The translations under genes and the position numbers were made by a program. The notes beneath the pieces are model-generated. The model ran no database searches, was not told the origin of the DNA, and saw nothing but the letters and a program-made list of their open reading frames with translations. This document shows, piece after piece, positions 57,707 through 64,000 of a stretch of 64,000 nucleotides of DNA. How positions within the stretch are numbered: position 1 is the stretch's first letter; each line of letters opens with the position of its first letter. This DNA comes from Methanococcoides sp. AM1. GTDB taxonomy: Archaea; Halobacteriota; Methanosarcinia; Methanosarcinales; Methanosarcinaceae. The DNA is taken from NCBI RefSeq assembly GCF_900774055.1, contig NZ_CAAGSW010000004.1:1-64000 (forward strand). The letters run 5' to 3'.

Positions 57707-58816
57707 ATGGTTTCAGTAAATTACTTTGAGATACTAATTGATTTTCTAAAAAATAATATAGACAAAGATTTTGAATCTCCGAGAAGAGTATTTCAACGTA
57801 AAAGAGTTCCAAAAAATTTCAAAATAATAGATCTTAATGAGTCTAAACAAAAAATAAAGCTTCAATTTAGATCTGAAGATGAATTAGAATCAGGAAGCAT
57901 TTTGTATATTGATTATTGGAGACTAAAGGAAGCCATCTCATTCCTTAATGGTTGTGATTTTGTTCCTATTGGATCAAGTATATCGGAAAACTATAATGTG
58001 AATTCACTTGAAGGCAGACTGAAAGAAATAGCAAAAACAAAATATAACAAATCGACTGATACAAAAACAGCACCTCATATTGTGGATTTATTGGCTTTGT
58101 CTGGTAATGCTGAATTGGGTGAAACCATATCTGACAATGGAAGAAAGGTTGATGGTGTTAGATTTAAGCCCCTTAAATTATTAAAGTTCAGATCATTAAC
58201 GAATAAGGAAGAATTCGACCGCGCTAAAGAAATTATTGAAAAAGGCAAATTTTACTGTTCTAAATTATGGGATCATAATGATCCTATGGAAGGAGTATTT
58301 TCAACTTATTGCCAGGAATCAATTGATACTTTATTTTCTGAAAAAAATGCTACTGTGTTTTGTTCATTAAGTCATCGGAATGCTTTAAATAATCCACTGC
58401 TTTGGGGTTATTATGCAAGTGGTTTTAAGGGAGTTGCTATTGAAATTGAAGTTACCAATGAGAATTCTATAGATAATGGCGAAATAAAAAAAATCACGTA
58501 TGATAACGATTCTTCTAGTAACAATAAAACAGTAAAAGAGATTATCACGAGAAAATTCCCAAATTGGGAACATGAAAACGAGTATCGATTTTTAATAAAT
58601 GGGGATAAAGGAGCTTATTTTATTGGCAATATTGTAAGAGTTTATTTTGGTTCTCCTTATGAAAATGTTGTAAATTTTGATGATATAAAGAATAAAGCAA
58701 AGTATCTAAATGAATACAATAAGTTCAGAAAGCAGTTAAAAGATTATATAGAAATAACGAATTCTCCTAACCGGATTAAAATCGATATTAAAGACTTCAT
58801 TCCCAATATTACATGA
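57707..58816 (+). CDS. DUF2971-type protein
   Basis: 369 residues from the ATG at 57707, with GGAGGT 7 nt upstream; the open frame to 57602 runs through the repeat scar and is not likely translated. The C-terminal half is DUF2971-like: LLKFRSLT, KLWDHNDPMEG, TVFCSLSHRN, NPLLWGYYASGFKGVAIEIE. DUF2971 proteins are common in defence islands; activity unknown. The N-terminal third (shared SGSILYIDYWRLK) is of unknown type. Confidence 0.7.
   Translation: MVSVNYFEILIDFLKNNIDKDFESPRRVFQRKRVPKNFKIIDLNESKQKIKLQFRSEDELESGSILYIDYWRLKEAISFLNGCDFVPIGSSISENYNVNSLEGRLKEIAKTKYNKSTDTKTAPHIVDLLALSGNAELGETISDNGRKVDGVRFKPLKLLKFRSLTNKEEFDRAKEIIEKGKFYCSKLWDHNDPMEGVFSTYCQESIDTLFSEKNATVFCSLSHRNALNNPLLWGYYASGFKGVAIEIEVTNENSIDNGEIKKITYDNDSSSNNKTVKEIITRKFPNWEHENEYRFLINGDKGAYFIGNIVRVYFGSPYENVVNFDDIKNKAKYLNEYNKFRKQLKDYIEITNSPNRIKIDIKDFIPNIT
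57879..57930 (+). repeat. 52-bp inverted repeat, right arm
   Basis: Inside the DUF2971 gene; see the left arm at 57413-57464. Frame and residue meaning are kept on both arms. Confidence 0.9.
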
Positions 58817-58915
58817 ACTTTTAAGCACATGCTCAGTCTGCAGCTGCAAAGAACAAGAAATGATGGGGAATTATGCCCTCTTTCTTTGTATGAAATACTA
58901 TATTTTAAAACATTA

Positions 58916-59578
58916 TCAATAATAATGTTCTTTTAAGAACTCATCCAAAACGGGATAATTCATATGAGTTGTTCCAATTTTATTCACAGCTCTTCTATAT
59001 GGGTTAAATGTCTTTCCTTCAAAGTGATCTTCATACTTATATGATCTTATATTATCAACATCAATAATATGACAGAAACTCATCCACTTTTCGTTAGAAT
59101 CGAAGGAATAGCCTGTTTTGACTTTAGCTACACTAAATGAACCATAATCTGGGATCCGTGGAATAAATATTACATCTCCCTTGACCATGTCCTTCATTTG
59201 GTGTAATACTTTGTATCTTCCACATGCACGATTACATTTCACATCTTTATCAAATAATCTGAAGTGAAGTTTTATGAAATTAATTGTCCAATCTTCTTCA
59301 TTTTTTGATAAATCTGTGCTTAGTCCTTCAAATTTCCATCCCCAACCTTGTCTCAATCTTCCTTCATATAATTCTTTTATTAAGATGGAATAATTAATTT
59401 CTTGGTAATCCGACATATCAATTTTTTCAAAAAGGATATCGTTCTCCAATGGGAATACATCTTCTTTGTATTCCTTCACTTCTTTTTTCACTCGGCTTCT
59501 ATCAACGTCTAATGAGCACACGCCTGCCTTTCCACCAGATTCTAGCGTTAATCTGGATAGCCAAATATTATTTGCCAT
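58916..59578 (-). CDS. Hypothetical protein, possibly EVE/PUA-like
   Basis: 220 residues, soluble. RLRQGWGWKFEGLS, GDVIFIPRIPDYGSFSVAKV and a following aromatic stretch resemble PUA/EVE-type domains that sit next to restriction genes and bind modified bases. This is a weak, by-eye similarity. It lies between the DUF2971 gene and the ATPase-nuclease pair. Confidence 0.5.
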   Translation of the reverse strand: MANNIWLSRLTLESGGKAGVCSLDVDRSRVKKEVKEYKEDVFPLENDILFEKIDMSDYQEINYSILIKELYEGRLRQGWGWKFEGLSTDLSKNEEDWTINFIKLHFRLFDKDVKCNRACGRYKVLHQMKDMVKGDVIFIPRIPDYGSFSVAKVKTGYSFDSNEKWMSFCHIIDVDNIRSYKYEDHFEGKTFNPYRRAVNKIGTTHMNYPVLDEFLKEHYY

Positions 59579-59652
59579 ATATTACCACCCTTCAATTTTT
59601 AATTATAAGTGGAAACAGTTGTAACTACATATATATTTTTGGAAATTGTGAT

Positions 59653-59889
59653 ATGGCTCGATTTCAAGATAATGGAGTAACGATGTGGGAAGATACTCAT
59701 CGTTTCTATATTGGACCCGGTGAAACTTACCAATTTGTCTTCCACTATGATGCAAATGAAAACATGGATGTTTTCAGTTATTGTGTGAATCCAGCAACAT
59801 ATATTGAAACAATTCAATCAATTTTAATGGTGCTGGAAAGGTACAATGAGCATCCTTTTTTATTCTTAACATTCCGCTTTTTTACTTAA
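59653..59889 (+). CDS. Small hypothetical protein
   Basis: 78 residues from an ATG at 59653. The open frame extends upstream, but that part is antisense to the 220-residue gene and is not credible. The sequence (MWEDTHRFYIGPGETYQFVFHYDANE) looks like a real beta-rich segment; the end (PFLFLTFRFFT) may be a frame-shifted or truncated tail. Possibly a gene fragment. Confidence 0.35.
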   Translation: MARFQDNGVTMWEDTHRFYIGPGETYQFVFHYDANENMDVFSYCVNPATYIETIQSILMVLERYNEHPFLFLTFRFFT

Positions 59890-59955
59890 TCCAAAAGATG
59901 AATATCGAGCTTGACATTACTGCTCTAATTGGCAGCGCGTGTACTTTTATCATTT
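59886..59955 (+). repeat. Second degenerate copy of the 3' end of the gene at 56340
   Basis: Aligns with 56538-56610 (AGATGAATATCGAGCTTGA against CGTATGAAGATCGAGCTTGA) with several mismatches and no open frame. Together with 57581-57618 it shows repeated insertion around copies of one small gene. Confidence 0.6.
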
Positions 59956-59985
59956 ATTAAAAATTCAACTAACCATTTCGATAAT

Positions 59986-62451
59986 TCACAAGTCTTCGAA
60001 AGAATAAGTAGCTTCATATAGGCTCCTAAGTTCATCGGGTATTTTCCCTATGGTATGATTTATTACAGTTTGAATCTTGCGCGGATGGCCGTTTATACCT
60101 ACTCTTTCTCCTTCGATTTCAACAAACCCGGGAACAAAAACATTGAGGCTTTCTATTATTGATTGCAGTTCTTTCTTTGAAATGTTTCGGCCTGTTAGCT
60201 TATTTACTTCCCTTCGAACAACCCCGATCTCAGGAGGTTCTGTATCAGTAGATTGGATCTCGTAAATTACATCAAGTATTTCTTTTATAGGGCCAGTATT
60301 AACTTTCTTTGATTCAACATTGTTAATCCACTCTGAAACTTCAGCAGGAGTATGGCATGTTTCAAACAAATCACGAAGTTTTGATAAACCAATCTGTTTA
60401 GGCACTGAAAGTAATAATAAATGGCACAAATCAGGAATAGTGATAACAGTTACTTTTTGTAGTTTTGCTTCTTTAGAAACTGCACTATCTGGGTTTTTTG
60501 CACCTGCGTAATTAATCGAAACCACGATAGCAAAATCTGCATTATAACTAGTCTGATGCCTTTTTATTGCAGAAAGTTTCGTCGTACCTGCTTGTATTTT
60601 ATCCTTGCCTGTGCTTTTTGCATCGAAAGTGAGGGAATAGTTTTCATTCTGATCACTACTTGAGAATCCAAGTACTGCATTCGCTATCCCATCTGGCTCA
60701 CCATTACCACCAATCTTTCTTGACTCAAATCCCAATGACAGAAATGCTCTATGTACAGCATCTTCAAGTCCAGTAGAATCTGCCTTCGAATCTTTAAGCA
60801 ATTGGGCAACCGCAGTGACTCCTTCACGATCCGACAATGATAATTTTCGGAGAGTGTTGTCTCTACGCTTCATTATTGCATTTACATTTGATTCATCGAT
60901 ACCAAGTTCATAAAGATGGGCTTCAGTCAAAACTTCAGCTATTACAAGGAACTGGACAGGTAATGTGTCTCGATATGCATCACTATAATTTGCAATATAA
61001 GGATGGAGAAAATTAATCTTGAGTTTTCCGGTGATTAAGTCAAGTTTACCAATTGGATCACTTGAGTCCAGAATCTTCCATTCTATTTCTTTAATAATTG
61101 TTTCGTCACTTGACATTTCCCTTTTAAGGTTTTTTAATAATGCCACTTTTTTGTCTAAAGGTGGTTTTTCTATGAGGAATGGGTTTATAATTTTTCCATC
61201 ATAAAAGTTCTTTGCAAAAGCATAGAGAGGTCTCTTTGAAAGAGTTAATGATGTTTGTGACAAACGATATGAAATGCTTTGTTCTCGATCAATACGGTTT
61301 TGTTCATCAAAATGATATTTTTTAACTTCATTATTGATTTTTTTCTTGAGATACTCTTTTAATTGATTTAATGGCAAAGATTCTTTAATTGATTCGCGAG
61401 TAGAAGTTAAGTTTTCATCTAACTCATCTGCATGTATTTCAATTCTAGATCTATTAAATGGACCATGTGAAAATGCACTCATTCCCAAAAGAGGATCGTC
61501 TAAGTTTACTAAACGATCTCGCACAATCAAAAATATACCATGGCTCCGCCCCAACTCAGAAGCTTTACTGCCATCTACAAGGGAATCTTCATAGAGGTCG
61601 ATTTTACCATAAACTCCTTTTAAATTATCAAAATCAACAAAAAACGCACCATTTTCCTCTCTTGGCGATGCAACATCTAATCCTTCTGCTGCGTGATCAT
61701 CTTTTCCCAAAACCCACGTTTTACGTATTGGTTTATTAATTTTTGATGATTGAACTTTGTTTCCATTATAATGAAGTGAAAATCCTGGGTTAAGAGGCAA
61801 CGCCGTACTTAGAATCCATTTAAGTCTCCCTTCTTTAATTTCTAATGCTTTGGGTTTTAATTCAGTAAGAAGTGAAAAAGTCCACGCCTCTGCAGCATTT
61901 GATCCAAAAAGTTCAAAAGGCATTTTTTGTGAAGCTGAATTGTTAATATATGTATCCAGTACATTTTTAACGTCTTCTTCACTAATTTCTCTTTCATCAA
62001 GTTGTAATTTTTCTTTGTCATCCGTTATTCCTGAATAGTCCATAGTAGTGGCTAAAAATTTGCCATCCTTTTTACAAATATATGACAATTTGCGTGCTAA
62101 AATATAAGTCGCCAATTTTCCTATTCCAAAACGACCAATTTGCAATCGTTTTTTATCTAAATTTGGATTTTCTCTCTTTGCAGATTTCCCAATATTCCAT
62201 AGATCTTTTAGACCCTGCTGATCCATGCTTTCTCCGTTGTCACAAACCCATATGTGAGCACCGTCTACGCTTAAATCGGAAGGAACATGGACTGCAACTT
62301 TATCTGCAAAGGCATCATATGAATTGCACACGAGTTCTTCAAAAGCTTTATTTGGACTTGAATACAATCCACCTGAAAACAATTCGATGATACGATAGTT
62401 TATTTTTACATCTATTGTATCAATGACTTCCCCACATGTTTCGACTGACAT
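59986..62451 (-). CDS. GHKL ATPase fused to a PD-(D/E)XK-like nuclease
   Basis: 821 residues. The N-terminal Hsp90/MutL/MORC-type ATP site is complete: N-box EELVCNSYDA (residues 38-47), G1 VCDNGESMD (69-77) and G2 IGRFGIGK (105-112). The region from about residue 565 reads as an Mrr-like endonuclease core: GFESRKIGGNGEPDGIAN with Glu-Pro-Asp, then SLTFDAKSTGKDK (Asp-x-Lys, near residue 605). A C-terminal winged-helix-like part follows. The ATG overlaps the stop of the methyltransferase (TAATG). MutL/MORC-type ATPases linked to nucleases and methylases are known as restriction-modification-like systems; this protein fits that type. Confidence 0.8.
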   Translation of the reverse strand: MSVETCGEVIDTIDVKINYRIIELFSGGLYSSPNKAFEELVCNSYDAFADKVAVHVPSDLSVDGAHIWVCDNGESMDQQGLKDLWNIGKSAKRENPNLDKKRLQIGRFGIGKLATYILARKLSYICKKDGKFLATTMDYSGITDDKEKLQLDEREISEEDVKNVLDTYINNSASQKMPFELFGSNAAEAWTFSLLTELKPKALEIKEGRLKWILSTALPLNPGFSLHYNGNKVQSSKINKPIRKTWVLGKDDHAAEGLDVASPREENGAFFVDFDNLKGVYGKIDLYEDSLVDGSKASELGRSHGIFLIVRDRLVNLDDPLLGMSAFSHGPFNRSRIEIHADELDENLTSTRESIKESLPLNQLKEYLKKKINNEVKKYHFDEQNRIDREQSISYRLSQTSLTLSKRPLYAFAKNFYDGKIINPFLIEKPPLDKKVALLKNLKREMSSDETIIKEIEWKILDSSDPIGKLDLITGKLKINFLHPYIANYSDAYRDTLPVQFLVIAEVLTEAHLYELGIDESNVNAIMKRRDNTLRKLSLSDREGVTAVAQLLKDSKADSTGLEDAVHRAFLSLGFESRKIGGNGEPDGIANAVLGFSSSDQNENYSLTFDAKSTGKDKIQAGTTKLSAIKRHQTSYNADFAIVVSINYAGAKNPDSAVSKEAKLQKVTVITIPDLCHLLLLSVPKQIGLSKLRDLFETCHTPAEVSEWINNVESKKVNTGPIKEILDVIYEIQSTDTEPPEIGVVRREVNKLTGRNISKKELQSIIESLNVFVPGFVEIEGERVGINGHPRKIQTVINHTIGKIPDELRSLYEATYSFEDL

Positions 62452-63716
62452 TATTTTCTCCCAATTAGAATAAACTCTTCACTGTATATTTTGTGTCCAC
62501 TACCATCATTTGTAAATCTACCCTTGCTATCTCGATAAGGAGTCAATATTTTGTTGCTAATCTTACGCTTAGTAACAATCACTTCACTAAATCCACAATT
62601 TTTAAGTGATTCGGCAAGATGAAGTGCATTATTGATACGAACACCTTTGTACTCAGTGTTGCCGATTACGAAAAGTGCTGCACCACCACTATTAAGCATT
62701 GAATAACATGATGTTGCAACTTGTTGCATATCCAAAAAATACTTTGCTACAGAACGAGCCTTTCCATTATGTTGATCAGCTAATCTAGAAACAATATTAG
62801 TACCAGTATTATTCAATTTTTTTAATTCTCGTTCGAAATTGTAAACATGGTGGCGACTTCCGATTGACCCTTCTCTTAGTTCCCTGAAATCATCTGCAAA
62901 ATCAAGCCACAAACTTGATAGTTGGTGCAAATCGGCATATTCATAAGAAGTTACATAGGGAGGACTTGTGATAATCATATCAACTTTTGGCTTGTTCAAT
63001 GTAGGATCTAACAAGTTTCCAGTTACTACTTCGGCTAATGACTTTCCGATTAAGTCACTTTCTTCATTTGCTTTTGCCATAAAGCGATATTGTTCAATAA
63101 AGACTTGAAGAACATCAACGGGGATTTTATGTGGATCTACTTGTGGTTTTATTGATTTCGTAAGCCACCTGGATGTTGGCTTTAGGATATTTGAAAATGC
63201 ACACAAAAAAAACATACGATATTTACTTTTGTCAGGCGTTGAATCTTTAATTGCTATTTTTAAGCGCAAAAGATCCTCATAACTTTTTTGATCATACCAG
63301 TATTTCAAGCGTCCATTGGCTGACTCATAGCACTTGTTATCAACAGGTATTTTATTATATGCACAAACGATAGCTTCATAATACGTATCCAATCTGCCAA
63401 TCTGATATTTGTGACTTTTTGCTTTGGCTATCATCGTAGCGACTGGGTTCAGGTCACATCCCCAAAAATCAATATTATTTCTCTTTGCTTCGAAAGCAAC
63501 TGTCCCACAGCCACAAAATATGTCAGCAACTTGATTTGTGTTTAGAGAGTTTTCTTTTGCATATTCAAGAGCTTTTGTAGTTATAAAAGCTGGGAACTTT
63601 GCTGGATAAGAATGAATTCTGTGCATTTTTAGTTCTTTTTCATTTCCAGTATTCCAGAAAGGATCAATGGGTATAGATTCAAAATCTATTTCCTGTAAGT
63701 CATTAATTTGAATCAT
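62451..63716 (-). CDS. DNA methyltransferase (SPPY-type)
   Basis: 421 residues. AdoMet motif I VADIFCGCGTVAFEA (about 63-77), acidic partner GCDLNPVA, and catalytic motif IV ITSPPYVTSYEYAD (about 248-261); SPPY suggests N4-cytosine or N6-adenine methylation. The N-terminus HRIHSYPAKFPAFITTKAL is typical of the class. It lies upstream of and overlaps the ATPase-nuclease gene, so methylase is made first. It likely protects self DNA. Confidence 0.88.
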   Translation of the reverse strand: MIQINDLQEIDFESIPIDPFWNTGNEKELKMHRIHSYPAKFPAFITTKALEYAKENSLNTNQVADIFCGCGTVAFEAKRNNIDFWGCDLNPVATMIAKAKSHKYQIGRLDTYYEAIVCAYNKIPVDNKCYESANGRLKYWYDQKSYEDLLRLKIAIKDSTPDKSKYRMFFLCAFSNILKPTSRWLTKSIKPQVDPHKIPVDVLQVFIEQYRFMAKANEESDLIGKSLAEVVTGNLLDPTLNKPKVDMIITSPPYVTSYEYADLHQLSSLWLDFADDFRELREGSIGSRHHVYNFERELKKLNNTGTNIVSRLADQHNGKARSVAKYFLDMQQVATSCYSMLNSGGAALFVIGNTEYKGVRINNALHLAESLKNCGFSEVIVTKRKISNKILTPYRDSKGRFTNDGSGHKIYSEEFILIGRK

Positions 63717-63823
63717 TATGTGTCTTCCTGGCGAACTAATTATGATTATAGTTTAAAATTGCATTGCACAAGTATTTTTTAGTAATACATACTAATTATT
63801 TTTGTACATATACTTTTTGTAAT
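63717..63823. other. Intergenic gap before the integrase fragment
   Basis: 107 bp, strongly AT-rich, holding the promoter side of the methyltransferase gene. TATA-like TTTAAAA and poly-A/T runs are present; no repeat seen. Confidence 0.4.
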
Positions 63824-64000
63824 TTATTGCAGTTTTCCCAATACCCCTCTTCCAAAATCAGACTTAACCAAAGATTCAAGCAGTTGAGGTGTAATCTTCT
63901 CATGAACCTGCACATGCTCAAGAGCTTCATGGTCAAGTACCAGGGAACATTGGCTGCAGAACTTATCGTCCTGACGAAGTACATTGTTACAACATGGACA
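63824..64000 (-). CDS. C-terminal fragment of a probable integrase, cut by window edge
   Basis: The frame is open to the right edge; 58 codons and the stop (63826-63824) are in the window. Residues CPCC...FCSQCSLVL form a zinc ribbon followed by a helical tail (ALEHVQVHEKITPQLLESL). Such zinc-ribbon ends occur on XerC/D-like tyrosine recombinases of Methanosarcinales. The catalytic part is outside, so the call is tentative. Confidence 0.5.
   Translation of the reverse strand, partial: CPCCNNVLRQDDKFCSQCSLVLDHEALEHVQVHEKITPQLLESLVKSDFGRGVLGKLQ

Noticed and set aside
59449-59652. N-terminal extension of the small gene at 59653
   Set aside because: Antisense to the 220-residue gene and without coding character; only the part from the ATG at 59653 is kept.
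1-64000. CRISPR arrays, tRNA and rRNA genes
   Set aside because: No regularly spaced short repeats and no cloverleaf or rRNA-like sequence were recognised; a covariance-model search was not possible here.

Overview
The window looks like the chromosome of a methylotrophic or aceticlastic methanogenic archaeon of the Methanosarcinaceae, most like Methanococcoides or Methanolobus. The genus is an inference. The evidence is a complete CO dehydrogenase/acetyl-CoA synthase operon, a homolog of the monomethylamine methyltransferase MtmB, the archaeal FAD synthase RibL, tandem DUF1673 and DUF4064 membrane proteins, a glycine betaine ABC transporter, and TATA-box promoters with poly-T terminators.

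Layout. 1-5.6 kb: the 3' part of a giant surface-anchored CobN-like chelatase with Ig-like repeats. 5.6-14.6 kb: an alpha/beta hydrolase, then the cdhA-B-C-cooC-D-E operon on the minus strand. 14.9-21.2 kb: an AN1-finger rhomboid protease, two small proteins, pyruvate kinase, an HdrD-like iron-sulfur protein, a GntP-like permease and a macrodomain protein. 21.3-25.6 kb: a rearranged cluster of small membrane proteins (three DUF4064 paralogs, two PLDc_N proteins, DUF1673 proteins and their HTH regulator) with clear duplication and fusion scars. 25.6-34.9 kb: a cupin lipoprotein, then the most interesting block. That block holds a 39-residue symporter accessory protein with its Na+/solute symporter, a hydantoinase/oxoprolinase-family ATPase, an Orc1/Cdc6-like ATPase, an MtmB homolog in which the pyrrolysine position is an ordinary Met codon, and a divergent DUF1638 gene. 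35-41.5 kb: ribL, an aminotransferase, ribH, a CaCA antiporter and a betaine ABC transporter. 41.6-44.3 kb: a P-type ATPase reading frame broken by one in-frame TAG and lacking a credible start. 44.6-55.2 kb: a co-directional glycogen/alpha-glucan cluster (GT3-like synthase, GalT-like, GT4, two GH57, GH15, debranching enzyme). 55.2-56.2 kb: a phosphodiesterase and a membrane protein. 56.3-64 kb: an AT-rich accessory island with repeat scars, a DUF2971 protein, a GHKL-ATPase/nuclease fusion coupled to a DNA methyltransferase, and the C-terminus of a probable integrase at the window edge.

How the genes work together. The Cdh operon makes or cleaves acetyl-CoA and carries CO2/CO and corrinoid-bound methyl groups. 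The 26.8-34.9 kb block is a plausible uptake and demethylation module for an unknown methylated, probably N-methyl, compound: symporter for import, hydantoinase-family enzyme, non-pyrrolysine MtmB-like methyltransferase, DUF1638, and an Orc1-like ATPase. This is the best candidate for an undescribed system. The second candidate is the ATPase-nuclease plus methyltransferase pair at 60-63.7 kb, which reads as a compact restriction-modification-like defence system. No tRNA, rRNA or CRISPR array was recognised.
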